DNA of 64,000 nucleotides from contig NZ_BLID01000005.1 of assembly GCF_009811315.1 (NCBI RefSeq), positions 124,001-188,000 on the forward strand, given 5' to 3'. This document shows, piece by piece, positions 26,115 through 34,524 of this stretch; the stretch's first letter is position 1; every line of letters begins with the position of its first letter. Source of the DNA: Vibrio atypicus (GTDB taxonomy: Bacteria > Pseudomonadota > Gammaproteobacteria > Enterobacterales > Vibrionaceae). The position numbers and the translations under genes were made by a program. Below the pieces are notes generated by a model, which saw only the letters and a list, made by a program, of their open reading frames with translations, was not told the DNA's origin and ran no database searches.

Positions 26115-26224
26115 TATTGTCTGGACTTATAATTCTTATATTGGTTATGTGCTTGTTTGATATGCATATAACGCTAATTAATCTGTAGAGTGCGGATTCT
26201 ATTGTATGTTTAATCGTCATTCAA

Positions 26225-26237
26225 TTGTCGCCGACAA
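26225..26237. promoter_or_regulatory. 13-bp palindrome upstream of the BMP protein gene
   Basis: TTGTCG-C-CGACAA is a perfect inverted repeat about 110 bases upstream of the binding-protein start, in the 178-base gap after ynjF. It could be an operator; no regulator is assigned. Confidence 0.35.
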
Positions 26238-26292
26238 AATTTGAACTATTTAGGCATATATCTCGTACACTAGTAGAATTCAGTTACTTTAG

Positions 26293-26898
26293 CTACTTAA
26301 GGGTATGGTAGCCTGAATAAATTCGAGTGAATGTCGTTATCCAACACAACCCCCCAAACGTATAAGCGATAAGGCTATAATGTTGAGGGAGTAGGCAAAA
26401 GAGTATGAAGCAGGCGATGGTTTCTGTTCCTTCAGTTATGCCACTCATGTAGTAGAGAGACTTGTTCTTATATACTGGATTTTCTATACCTCGTTTACTA
26501 GCCATAACAGCGAAGGCTAGAAAACTACTTCCTGTTCCAATAAATGAGAAGATCAAAAAGGCACTCGCCAAAGCGTTTTGTTCTGGAAGAGCAACTGCAA
26601 ATCCAAACGGAATCAAAGAGTAAAAAAGAAAGTCGAGGCTAATGTCCAAAAATCCTCCTGCATCGGTAATCCCTTGAATCCTTGCCAACGCGCCATCAAG
26701 ACCATCTGCAATTCTGTTCAAACAGATGAATAGTAGGGCGAGATCATATCGTTGGTAGATTAATGCTGGGAAGGCAAAACAACCTAGTACAAAGCCAGCG
26801 AGTGTTATCTGATTGGCGGAAATACCAAGAGTGTTTAGACCTTTCGCTGCCTGTTTTAGAGGTTGTTTGATTATTTGGATACTATATCTATCTAACAT
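26293..26898 (-). CDS. ynjF: CDP-alcohol phosphatidyltransferase family protein (YnjF-like)
   Basis: Integral membrane enzyme of the CDP-alcohol phosphatidyltransferase family, 201 residues with about five or six helices. The catalytic motif is present as RIADGLDGALARIQGITDAG continuing GFLDISLD, supplying the metal-binding aspartates. The alcohol acceptor is not known. The gene order transporter-then-YnjF matches the E. coli ynjABCDEF locus, and lengths agree closely. It overlaps ynjD by 11 bases. The link between a lipid-type enzyme and an ABC importer is unexplained in both organisms. Confidence 0.85.
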   Translation of the reverse strand: MLDRYSIQIIKQPLKQAAKGLNTLGISANQITLAGFVLGCFAFPALIYQRYDLALLFICLNRIADGLDGALARIQGITDAGGFLDISLDFLFYSLIPFGFAVALPEQNALASAFLIFSFIGTGSSFLAFAVMASKRGIENPVYKNKSLYYMSGITEGTETIACFILFCLLPQHYSLIAYTFGGLCWITTFTRIYSGYHTLK

Positions 26899-27538
26899 TC
26901 GTGATATTCCAGTCTAGCTGAACAAGTTGGCTGTGAATTGGGACGTCCCCTTCATCGTGGGTAACCAGTAAGGTAGGTACATTCGCTTTGCTTAACTGCT
27001 CGAACACCCATTGGCGAAATTGAATACGAAGATCTTTATCAAGCTTACTGAAAGGTTCGTCAAGTAAAACAACCAAAGGCTCTGCAAGTAACATGCGAAC
27101 GAGACTAACTCGCGCTCTTTGGCCTCCTGATATCTGTTCTGGGTACGAATATGCGAGCTGTTCTAATGAAACCTTTCTAAGTGCCTCGATGGCTCGATTT
27201 TCTCGCTGTATTCCTTTAACACTATTTGGCAGGGCAAAAGCTAGGTTTTGCCAAATATTAAGATGGGGAAAGAGGAGATCATCTTGAAACAAGATACCGA
27301 CATGGCGTAAATGGGGTGGTTGGTACGAAAGGTCATTGTCTTGCAGCAACACTCTCCCCTCAAAGTTAAACTCGTCGCTGAGATGACCAGCAATTAAGTT
27401 TAGTAACGTTGATTTTCCGCAGCCGCTAGGCCCCATCACCACTGCAACTTCACCGGAATCTATAGTGATATTGATAGGAGAGAATAGGGGAGTGCTAGAC
27501 TGTTTACGGATGACGAGGTTTTCGAGACGTAGCGTCAT
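26888..27538 (-). CDS. ynjD: ABC transporter ATP-binding protein (YnjD-like)
   Basis: ATPase of the ynjBCD-type importer, 216 residues. Walker A is GPSGCGKST, the Q loop is GILFQDDLLFPH, the signature is ISGGQRARVS and Walker B is VVLLDEPFSKLD. The H loop is LVTHDEGD. It overlaps the permease gene by 35 bases on one side and ynjF on the other. The substrate of the E. coli counterpart has not been firmly established, so none is claimed here. Confidence 0.9.
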   Translation of the reverse strand: MTLRLENLVIRKQSSTPLFSPINITIDSGEVAVVMGPSGCGKSTLLNLIAGHLSDEFNFEGRVLLQDNDLSYQPPHLRHVGILFQDDLLFPHLNIWQNLAFALPNSVKGIQRENRAIEALRKVSLEQLAYSYPEQISGGQRARVSLVRMLLAEPLVVLLDEPFSKLDKDLRIQFRQWVFEQLSKANVPTLLVTHDEGDVPIHSQLVQLDWNITNVR

Positions 27539-29258
27539 TGGGTACAGACTCCTGATAAATAGTTGGTTTAACGCGGGCTCTATGTTGCAAACGTGAAGCT
27601 AAAATTGCGGTTGTAAAAAAGACAAAAGGCAGCAGCGCTTGCCATAGAGCATAAATGGCCGTCACTCTTCGGTCGAAGCCACTTGAAAGAGCAACTGCCT
27701 CTGTCGTTACCGTCGCAATACGTCCGCCACCTAAGATTAAAGTAGGCAGATACTGAGCAAGACTTACGCTTGCCCCAATTGCCCAGGCATACAAAATGGA
27801 AGGTAACAGTAGCCGACTTTTCACCATGAAGAAGGTCTGTAATGGACTTTTCCCAAGGCTTAGTGCAGCGCGCGTATAGTTTTGGTTATAGCTCTTCCAT
27901 GGTCCATCTAAAGATAGATAGACGAAAGGAAAAGCGAAAAAGATATGTGACCAGATAACCCACAGGTAGTAGCTTTCACTCGAAACATAAAGGGTTGCGA
28001 TCTGCAAACCAAACAAAATAGACAGTTGCGGAATAAGCATTGGGATAGCGACGACATATCCAGGAATATGGAGCTTATTCTTTATTCGATATTCATGCGC
28101 TAAGACTGCTAAGCACAAGGTGATCATTGCCGTGATAAGGGCGATGGCAATGCTCTGGCTGATGATTGGTAAAAAGCTAGGCCATTCGCTCTCCCAAAAA
28201 CGATCACTGAATCGGGAGGGCATGATATCAGGGAAGCGCCATCTCTGTGCATACGACCAAATTAGCATGAGTGGGAATATGGCGATACTTAATAGAGTGA
28301 TGATGCCGAAAAATGAAGTTCCAGGAAGCGATATTCCTGCACGTCCGGAGTATTGCCAACGCTTAAAATAGTGAGTGGCAAACTTTTCAATCAATAGGAC
28401 TAGCAATAATAAAAAGCTGGTAAGAATGAATAATAAAATTGCACCTGATGCAGCTCTAGGAAGTAACTGCAGATCAGGATCGTTAAACCATTGCCATACT
28501 AGCATTGCTAATGTTGGCGGTGTGTTTGGCCCTAAAATCAAAGCAAAATCGACGACGGACGAAGCATAGGCAACCACGGCAAAAAGTGGAAAGCGCATTT
28601 TTGCCAACCATTGTGGTAATACTACCTTGATCCAGAGTTGACTAGGGGAGTAACCTAAAGAACTGCCTACTTTGCTGAGCTTTTCAATTTCAAGTTGTTG
28701 CAGAATAGGAATACTCATTAGGAGTAAAAAAGGTACTTCTTTCAAAGCTAATGCTAATGTTAATCCTATGGCAAAAGGATCATGGACCAACCAACTGGTT
28801 GATATGTCATTAAACTCGACACCGAATAACGTAGAGATGATCCGTGTCGTTAATCCTGTTGGTGCAAATAAAAAAGCAAATCCAATTGCAAATGCAACAT
28901 GTGGTACTGCAAGCAACGGAGAAAGCACTAATTCGACTCGCTTCCAGTGTTTATTGCGCCATAGGCTTTGAAGAATAGCGAAACAAATAGTGAGAGCCAG
29001 ATAAGTACTGGTTAATGCTGTAAAAAGGGTGAGTAGGCTAGACGTGCTAATTCCTGGCCAGTTTAATACGTCTGCGTAGCCTTGGAGTGATAGCGAATCA
29101 AGTCCTACAGGAGGTATGTAGCTAAACGACGAAAGCATCACACCTATGATCCCTGGCAGGGTAGGTATGATAACTATGCATATAAGTAATAAGTACGTAG
29201 CTCTAAACATCTGGCTCTCGTCGTGTAGCTTAATTAGTTTCCGTAGCGCTTCTGCCAT
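27504..29258 (-). CDS. ynjC: ABC transporter permease, two fused BPD domains (YnjC-like)
   Basis: Inner-membrane permease, 584 residues with about 12 hydrophobic helices. It carries two binding-protein-dependent transport domains in one chain, as in ThiP, FbpB and E. coli YnjC (511 residues). EAA-type loops occur near EIEKLSKVGSSLGYSP in the first half and RAALSLGKSPLQTF in the second. The start at 29258 overlaps ynjB by 25 bases; an alternative ATG at 29210 sits just before the first helix and cannot be excluded. Confidence 0.88.
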   Translation of the reverse strand: MAEALRKLIKLHDESQMFRATYLLLICIVIIPTLPGIIGVMLSSFSYIPPVGLDSLSLQGYADVLNWPGISTSSLLTLFTALTSTYLALTICFAILQSLWRNKHWKRVELVLSPLLAVPHVAFAIGFAFLFAPTGLTTRIISTLFGVEFNDISTSWLVHDPFAIGLTLALALKEVPFLLLMSIPILQQLEIEKLSKVGSSLGYSPSQLWIKVVLPQWLAKMRFPLFAVVAYASSVVDFALILGPNTPPTLAMLVWQWFNDPDLQLLPRAASGAILLFILTSFLLLLVLLIEKFATHYFKRWQYSGRAGISLPGTSFFGIITLLSIAIFPLMLIWSYAQRWRFPDIMPSRFSDRFWESEWPSFLPIISQSIAIALITAMITLCLAVLAHEYRIKNKLHIPGYVVAIPMLIPQLSILFGLQIATLYVSSESYYLWVIWSHIFFAFPFVYLSLDGPWKSYNQNYTRAALSLGKSPLQTFFMVKSRLLLPSILYAWAIGASVSLAQYLPTLILGGGRIATVTTEAVALSSGFDRRVTAIYALWQALLPFVFFTTAILASRLQHRARVKPTIYQESVPNDATSRKPRHP

Positions 29259-30376
29259 TCAGTTTCTAGCGCGACTTGCCAGCTAGGATGTGGTTCTGCG
29301 ATCGATTTAAATAATTGAGTGTTTTTAGCTGTTCCAGTTAGGTATTGGTTTTGCAACACGGAAGGGTCTCCCCATATTTTGAGATCTCCCTTGCGAGATT
29401 GTGCTTCCGGACTAAGCAAAAAATTAATCGCGACTTGCGCACCTTCGGAAGCCGTCGCGTTCCACGGTATTGCTAAAAAGTGAATGTTTGAAAGTGCGCC
29501 CATATCCATTGCATATGCAGCAGTCGAGTCAGCTAAGGTGCCATTTTCTTGAGCAGAAAACACAGCGTTTGGATTAAAAGTAATGGCAAGATCAAGTTGA
29601 CCATCATCAAGTAACTGAAGCGTTTCTGCACTACCTGAAGGGAATTGCGTACCTTTACGCCATGCAACTGTGTGAAGCTCATCTAGGTATTTCCAAAGAG
29701 GAGCCGTGATGAGTTGGAAATCTACTTTTTCCGTTGGCTGAGATAGTGTCTCGTCATTGTTAGTGAGTTCAATCAGTAGCGCTTTTAGAAAACTCGTACC
29801 GTGAAAAGCGGGTGGCTTCGGGTACGTAATTCGATTAGGGTATGCTTTTGCATAGCTGAGTAATTCGCTAAAGGAAGCCGGTGGGTTATTGAGCTTTTGT
29901 GTATCATGGATGAATACCAATTGCCCAACTCCCCAAGGCGCTTCTAAACCATCCGTTGGTACAGAGAAATCGCTATCGACAGGAAGTGATTGGTCAACAT
30001 ATTGCCAGCTAGGCAGCTGATCTACAAATGGACCAAATAGAAGCTTATTCGATTTCATTGATTTGAAGTTTTCGCCGTTGATCCAAACCATATCAACACT
30101 ACCACCGTTATTCTTTCCCGCTGCTTTTTCAGCGATTAGGCGAGCAGTTGTCTCGGCGATATCTGTAACTTTAACGTGTTTGAGTGTCACACCATGTTGC
30201 TGTTGGAGTTGGCTGTTTGCCCAGCGTAGATAGTTGTTGATCTCCTGGCTTCCCCCCCAAGCATGAAAGTATACCGTCTGCCCATCAGCCTTATTGGTTA
30301 TCTCTTCCCAAGAGTTATTGGCATGTAAATGAGTCACCGTAAGCAGCGAAAATATTAATGTGATCAGCCTTGTCAT
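29234..30376 (-). CDS. ynjB: ABC transporter substrate-binding protein (YnjB-like)
   Basis: Periplasmic solute-binding protein, 380 residues from the chosen ATG. It has a Sec signal (MTRLITLIFSLLTVTHLHA). Family blocks include VYFHAWGGSQEINNYLRW, VDMVWINGENFKSMK, LEAPWGVGQLVFIHDT and PAFHGTSFLKALL. The ATG at 30376 was chosen over one eight codons upstream because it follows AGGGACC at good spacing. It is the first gene of the ynjBCDF operon. The ligand is unknown. Confidence 0.87.
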   Translation of the reverse strand: MTRLITLIFSLLTVTHLHANNSWEEITNKADGQTVYFHAWGGSQEINNYLRWANSQLQQQHGVTLKHVKVTDIAETTARLIAEKAAGKNNGGSVDMVWINGENFKSMKSNKLLFGPFVDQLPSWQYVDQSLPVDSDFSVPTDGLEAPWGVGQLVFIHDTQKLNNPPASFSELLSYAKAYPNRITYPKPPAFHGTSFLKALLIELTNNDETLSQPTEKVDFQLITAPLWKYLDELHTVAWRKGTQFPSGSAETLQLLDDGQLDLAITFNPNAVFSAQENGTLADSTAAYAMDMGALSNIHFLAIPWNATASEGAQVAINFLLSPEAQSRKGDLKIWGDPSVLQNQYLTGTAKNTQLFKSIAEPHPSWQVALETEWQKRYGN

Positions 30377-30532
30377 AATGGTCCCTAAATTAAGTGTCAC
30401 TTGTTCGGTTTGGTGTATAGACCGGGTTAGTGGCCATACCTATTCATTATGACGGAAAAAATTCAAATTTTTTATATATTTGAAGGTTTAGTGATGGTTT
30501 GTTAATTGAGGAAGGGATGTTTTAGGTAAAAA

Positions 30533-30557
30533 AAAGCAGCCTTTAGAAGGCTGCTTT
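30533..30557 (-). terminator. Terminator of hslJ
   Basis: AAAGCAGCC and GGCTGCTTT form a perfect 9-bp stem with a seven-base loop. A run of A on the plus strand gives the T tract on the minus strand. Confidence 0.88.
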
Positions 30558-30577
30558 GATGTTGAATAACCTAGCAA

Positions 30578-31024
30578 TTAGTTTTTCCAATCGTTAAGTT
30601 TAAATGTAAGAGTGTGCACATCGTTCTTTAGAACAAGTCCATCTTTAGTTAGTGACATATCACTCCAGTCAGACAGAGTTTGAGAAAACGCTTGTTCTAC
30701 ATCCATTATGTCGCCAACACACATTTTCATGGTCATTCCCATTTTTTCAACACGGAATTGATTGTCTTTTAGCTCGCCTTGACCAAAGAAATTGTTACAA
30801 CCAGCGTTACCATTTGCGGTCATGTTTTCACCAATTTCTAGGCGAGGTCCTTGCTGACGGCCTTCCGTCACTACTTTATTACCGTCGACGCTTACAAGCT
30901 CCCAGTTATGGTGTTGTAGGTCTTGAGCTGTAATTTGTTTCACATCGTCACCATTGCTTGCACAAGCTGTCATTAGGATAGGCAGAGAAATTGCTGCAAG
31001 TAATGTTTTTGGACTAAGCTTCAT
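30578..31024 (-). CDS. hslJ: META-domain lipoprotein HslJ-like
   Basis: Envelope lipoprotein of the HslJ/META family, linked in E. coli to heat and novobiocin tolerance. It is 148 residues. The signal peptide ends in LMTACAS, a lipobox with Cys21. The META domain starts at HNWELVSVDG and contains GNAGCNNFFGQG and the later MKMCVGD, the two conserved cysteines of the domain. It is a single gene with its own terminator. Confidence 0.88.
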   Translation of the reverse strand: MKLSPKTLLAAISLPILMTACASNGDDVKQITAQDLQHHNWELVSVDGNKVVTEGRQQGPRLEIGENMTANGNAGCNNFFGQGELKDNQFRVEKMGMTMKMCVGDIMDVEQAFSQTLSDWSDMSLTKDGLVLKNDVHTLTFKLNDWKN

Positions 31025-31223
31025 AATAAATCAACTCCAATATGTGGATACACTAGTCGACATTGCTCGACTATTAATGACGGCTAGTATAGTTAATAAA
31101 ACGGTGTTTTTGTCAGCTTTGCGTCATAGTTTGGTATGAATCACATAATGGAACTTATTGATAAACATCCAATTATAGTTTGAAGTAAAGTTTGAGCTCA
31201 GTTTCTATCCGTCGAGGCGCATT

Positions 31224-31472
31224 ATGGAGCAGTTAGAGTTCTTTGTTGTCCCAAATCCTTGCGTCGGAATATGTACTGTCGATGAAAAGGGATATTGTCG
31301 CGGTTGCATGCGTAAGAGAGAAGAGCGTTTCAAATGGCTAGAAATGACGCCTGCGCAGCAGTTGCATGTGATCAAGTTGTGTCGTCAACGATATTTGAGA
31401 AAAGTGCGAGGATCTCAGGCTGTACCTTCAAATATCGATATAGATTCTAATCCTCAGCAAGATCTTTTTTAA
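31224..31472 (+). CDS. DUF1289 family small cysteine-rich protein
   Basis: Cytoplasmic protein of 82 residues. The N-terminal half has the DUF1289 pattern NPCVGICTVDEKGYCRGCMR, where four cysteines probably bind a metal or Fe-S cluster. RFKWLEMTPAQQLHVIKLCRQRY follows, matching the conserved W-x-x-M/L-x-x-x-Q segment. The family has no established biochemical role. It is transcribed alone, divergently from hslJ. Confidence 0.88.
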   Translation: MEQLEFFVVPNPCVGICTVDEKGYCRGCMRKREERFKWLEMTPAQQLHVIKLCRQRYLRKVRGSQAVPSNIDIDSNPQQDLF

Positions 31473-31598
31473 GTTAAAACACTAATGAGAGTATATGTTT
31501 TGATGTCGTACTTATAGACGATTTTATGAAGAATAAAGAGAGATTCGGAGTAAACTTTATTAGAACCTCTCTCAATACACATCATGCAAGTATTAGCG

Positions 31599-31820
31599 TT
31601 ATTTCATTCCCCAACGGTCACTGACCCACCCACCTGCATTATCATCGTAATGGCTACCTGAAAATCTATGATTAGCTTCTACGTGGTTTTCGTTTCCGCT
31701 TTTTGAATCCATTAAGTTTTGAATGTAGCTTGCCATAGGATCACCACCGCTCAGTCGCTCTCGCCGTGTTGCTACCTCTTTAATCAGTTGAAGACGGTAT
31801 GAATTGCTAGCACGTTTCAT
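31599..31820 (-). CDS. Hypothetical protein, 73 residues
   Basis: I do not recognise the family. The gene is supported by a very strong ribosome site (AGGAGGATCACCAA before the ATG) and a plausible composition. The protein is hydrophilic with no signal peptide or helix-spanning segment. A basic N-terminal half (ASNSYRLQLIKEVATRRERL) is followed by a Gly/Asn/His-rich tail ending GGWVSDRWGMK. It stands alone between a DUF1289 gene and a 363-base gap. Confidence 0.65.
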   Translation of the reverse strand: MKRASNSYRLQLIKEVATRRERLSGGDPMASYIQNLMDSKSGNENHVEANHRFSGSHYDDNAGGWVSDRWGMK

Positions 31821-32183
31821 TTGGTGATCCTCCTTGTTTATGACACTAGTATGAAAAGTTAGAAGCTAAACAATCACCCGTCAATGGTGTATTGGTTGTT
31901 TTTTAGTCAATTCTTTCCTGTAAAACAAAGTGAATAAGAGGCAAGGTTAGTTTACATATACTAACTCCTTGTGATCTTGCGGAATTTACGATTCGCCTCA
32001 TTCAATAGTTGCAATAAAAAATTCATAAATGTTTATTGCTGATATAGACGGTGCTTCTTTGTGGTGTGGCGTGCTGTGTTTTGTCTACCACTTAAATAAG
32101 AAGGCACATATTTGATTAGTATAGATATAGAAAAACCTCGCGGCAGCGAGGCTTTTTATCAATTCAACTATGAAGGAAGTTTG
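31821..32183. other. 363-base intergenic region with two inverted repeats and a bidirectional terminator
   Basis: No protein gene is credible here. GTTAGT/ACTAAC (31946-31951 and 31960-31965) and GCAATAAA/TTTATTGC (32011-32018 and 32032-32039) are perfect inverted repeats. A terminator follows at 32136-32157. Because no plus-strand gene ends nearby, the stretch from about 32040 to the terminator could be a small RNA. The terminator also serves the minus-strand pilotin gene, so the small RNA is only a possibility. Confidence 0.4.
32131..32157. terminator. Bidirectional terminator hairpin
   Basis: CCTCGC and GCGAGG flank a GGCA loop, with AAAAA on the left and TTTTT on the right. It can stop transcription in both directions and lies just downstream of the pilotin gene on the minus strand. 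Confidence 0.85.
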
Positions 32184-32582
32184 TTAGTTGGCTTCGCACG
32201 TATCAAGCGTAATTAGCTGATCAGCCATCAGTTGACCTCGTGAATTTCGCATTTTTATTCTATAACTTAGCCCAGCATCTAAATTCTTCTTGATTGCTGG
32301 GTTAGTGCAGTATGTATTAATGCTGCGCTTCAGGACTTCAGTCGTTGGCTTTGCACCTTGCGCATCTTGGTTATACACCATCATCATTTCGATAACAGAA
32401 CCTTTCGCTGACGCTCGCATTATAGAGAGGGCACCGACTTCTAGTGGCAACTCAGCAGAAAGAAGCTGTGCGCGATTATCTGCGAGTAGCTCTAGGTGTT
32501 TTTGCTTTTGAGCGGATGAAGAACACCCTGCTGTTACGGCGATAAGTAGGGCTATCGCCGCAGGTTTGGCAAAATTAAACAT
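32184..32582 (-). CDS. gspS: Probable type II secretion pilotin lipoprotein (GspS/AspS type)
   Basis: Outer-membrane lipoprotein of 132 residues. The signal ends in VTAGCSSS, a lipobox with Cys20. The mature part has the size and mixed alpha/beta pattern of the Vibrio-type pilotin AspS, which targets the GspD secretin to the outer membrane. Two cysteines (NTYCTNP and LDTCEAN) are placed to form a disulfide like that reported for AspS. Identification rests on recalled resemblance rather than a search; another small envelope lipoprotein is possible. It starts one base after the yciI stop, so it is co-translated. Confidence 0.65.
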   Translation of the reverse strand: MFNFAKPAAIALLIAVTAGCSSSAQKQKHLELLADNRAQLLSAELPLEVGALSIMRASAKGSVIEMMMVYNQDAQGAKPTTEVLKRSINTYCTNPAIKKNLDAGLSYRIKMRNSRGQLMADQLITLDTCEAN

Positions 32583-32583
32583 A

Positions 32584-32880
32584 TTAGAATACTTTTTTGA
32601 AAGGTTTTACAACAACGTGTTGATATACACCAGCCGCAACATAAGGATCAGTGTCTGCCCAAGCTTGAGCCTGTTCAAGAGAGTCAAATTCGGCAATAAC
32701 GGTTGACCCAGTAAAACCAGCTTCTCCAGGGTTGTCTGAATCAATCGAAGGCATAGGTCCGGCGGTTAGAAGACGTCCTTCATCTTGCAGCTGTTGAAGG
32801 CGCTCTAAGTGAGCTGGACGTACGCTCATACGTTTTTCAAGAGAGTTCTCAACATCTTGGGAAAAAATAACATACCACAT
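32584..32880 (-). CDS. yciI: YciI-like protein
   Basis: Small cytoplasmic ferredoxin-like-fold protein of 98 residues. It opens with [20 protein letters not shown] and has the conserved [11 protein letters not shown] and [11 protein letters not shown] blocks. [22 protein letters not shown] contains the conserved Asp-Pro-Tyr. YciI relatives have a His/Asp pair proposed to be catalytic, but the reaction is not settled. It lies in a cluster with pilotin, yciA and yciB genes. Confidence 0.92.
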   Translation of the reverse strand: MWYVIFSQDVENSLEKRMSVRPAHLERLQQLQDEGRLLTAGPMPSIDSDNPGEAGFTGSTVIAEFDSLEQAQAWADTDPYVAAGVYQHVVVKPFKKVF

Positions 32881-32981
32881 GATTCGATATCCTTATTGGG
32901 TATTTAAAACTATCAGGCCTTCACTCTACCGTAACACGTTCATATTAAAAGTATTCGAGCAGATAATTTGTGAATTCTATC

Positions 32982-33401
32982 TTAAACCGACTGGATTGGG
33001 CGTGGTTTTCCTTCACTATCGATTGCGACATAATTAAAGGTTGCTTCACACACTTGGTAACGAGACTGAATGCCATCTTCTGTGACGGGTTTTACCCAGA
33101 CCTCCAAATTGATAGACATAGAAGTGCGGCCGATTTTAGTACATTCGCCATAGCAACAAACAACATCTCCGACTCGAACTGGCTTTTTAAAAGTAATACT
33201 TGAAACTGATACAGTCACGATTCGTCCAGATGAAATTTCTTTCGCTAATATACCTCCAGCTAGATCGAGCTGAGACATTATCCAACCACCAAAAATGTCG
33301 CCGTTTGCGTTAGTATCTGCGGGCATCGCTAGAGTTCGAAGGAGAAGCTGACCTCTTGGGGCCGTTATATCATGATTCATTTTGACATCCGTAACAAACA
33401 A
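32982..33401 (-). CDS. yciA: Acyl-CoA thioesterase YciA
   Basis: Hot-dog-fold cytoplasmic thioesterase of broad acyl-CoA range, 139 residues. The motif DTNANGDIFGGWIMSQLDLAGG contains the conserved Asn, Asp and Gly residues of the family. GDVVCCYGECTKIGRTS and the AEVWVK-like strand follow. It is 74 bases downstream of yciB on the same strand, the same pairing as in E. coli. Confidence 0.94.
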   Translation of the reverse strand: MFVTDVKMNHDITAPRGQLLLRTLAMPADTNANGDIFGGWIMSQLDLAGGILAKEISSGRIVTVSVSSITFKKPVRVGDVVCCYGECTKIGRTSMSINLEVWVKPVTEDGIQSRYQVCEATFNYVAIDSEGKPRPIQSV

Positions 33402-33475
33402 AACAGCGACTCAATTAGTCGCTGTAAACTCGCCTAAACGAGGAAAATAAACCAGATTGTAACAAATGATAGGGG

Positions 33476-34027
33476 CTAGTCGCTAGAGTCTGAGTGGGGC
33501 AGATTTTTAGGAAGTTGCTTATAGATATAAACGCCTGTAAGCAACGTAAAGCCAAAGGTCGCAATGAGCAAACCAAATACTTTAAAATTGACCCATACAT
33601 CCAATGGCAGTCGAAATGCAACATAGATGTTCAGCACGGCACACAATGCAAAAAATATCACCCAAGCGAAAGTGACTTTCTTCCAAACCGCATCAGGTAA
33701 TGTGATTTCTTTTCCAAGCATTGATTTTATCGCTGATTTCCCCATGAAGTGGCTAGTTGCAAGCCCGATTGAGAATATCGCGTAGATGATGGTTACTTTC
33801 CACTTAATAAAATTGTCGTTGTGTAGAAAAATCGTCATCCCACCAAAAATTGCGACCATTAGAAACGTAACAAGCTGCATTTTCTCTATTTTTTTATAGA
33901 AAAAATAGGTGAGAACAAGTTGAACGGCTGTTGCTGCAATGAGTGCCCCTGTTGCAACATAGATATCCTGCATTTTGTATAAAGCGAAGAAAATTATGAG
34001 GGGGATAAAGTCGAGCAGTTGTTTCAT
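33476..34027 (-). CDS. yciB: Inner-membrane protein YciB (IspZ, septation protein A family)
   Basis: Integral membrane protein of the cell-envelope and septation-associated IspZ family, 183 residues. It opens with the typical [23 protein letters not shown] and has about five helices. Conserved blocks are [38 protein letters not shown] and LNIYVAF. Its precise activity is not known. It is co-directional with yciA. Confidence 0.94.
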   Translation of the reverse strand: MKQLLDFIPLIIFFALYKMQDIYVATGALIAATAVQLVLTYFFYKKIEKMQLVTFLMVAIFGGMTIFLHNDNFIKWKVTIIYAIFSIGLATSHFMGKSAIKSMLGKEITLPDAVWKKVTFAWVIFFALCAVLNIYVAFRLPLDVWVNFKVFGLLIATFGFTLLTGVYIYKQLPKNLPHSDSSD

Positions 34028-34118
34028 TGAACTAATCTTAATGTTGCCACTGAACTCTCAGTCTAACTAATTTAGCTAATAAGACAAAGAGTGAAGTGGC
34101 AACCTCTCAACATCATTT

Positions 34119-34346
34119 CTAGACTTGCAATTGGCGTTTATAGTCTTCTAAATACCCTTCATTTCGTAAGTTATCGACGGTGATTTGAAGTTCTTCATCA
34201 CTCATTGCGAAACAACTCGACTTTCCAGTCATTACGTTAAGATATTGATGGTATTCGATTTCAGTAAAGTGACCCAAACGATCAACCAATAAGGATTTTA
34301 TCCCATGGTGAATGAGTCGATAATATGTGTGGCGTTGGACCTGCAT
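34119..34346 (-). CDS. Hypothetical protein, 75 residues, weakly GemA/DUF1018-like
   Basis: A basic, soluble 75-residue protein. The stretch EYHQYLNVMTGKSSCFAMSD followed by EELQITVDNLRNEGYL resembles, by eye, the end of the GemA/Mu gp16 domain (TGK-S-x-x-D-L-S-x-x-E-L). This is a weak similarity and not proof. The start has AGGAGCC at a suitable distance. It lies between yciB and the LuxN operon, with an 18-base-period direct repeat in its upstream region. Confidence 0.6.
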   Translation of the reverse strand: MQVQRHTYYRLIHHGIKSLLVDRLGHFTEIEYHQYLNVMTGKSSCFAMSDEELQITVDNLRNEGYLEDYKRQLQV

Positions 34347-34453
34347 AGGCGGCTCCTTACTATAAGCAAAGCCGAAACTTTGCCGCTAAAAACCTATAGC
34401 GTTAGAGCTGCATATTTGATGCCAGATATATGAAGAAAATTGGTCTAAATATT

Positions 34454-34485
34454 GACGCAATTTGAGAGAAAGACGCAATTTGAGA
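34454..34485. repeat. Tandem direct repeat between luxN and the small hypothetical gene
   Basis: The 14-mer GACGCAATTTGAGA occurs twice, at 34454-34467 and 34472-34485, with period 18. It lies about 110-140 bases upstream of the minus-strand 75-residue gene and just past the end of luxN. It could be a regulator binding site. Confidence 0.6.
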
Positions 34486-34524
34486 ATGCCTTTTACCAGA
34501 TTGCAACGAGGTAAATGCACTCTG

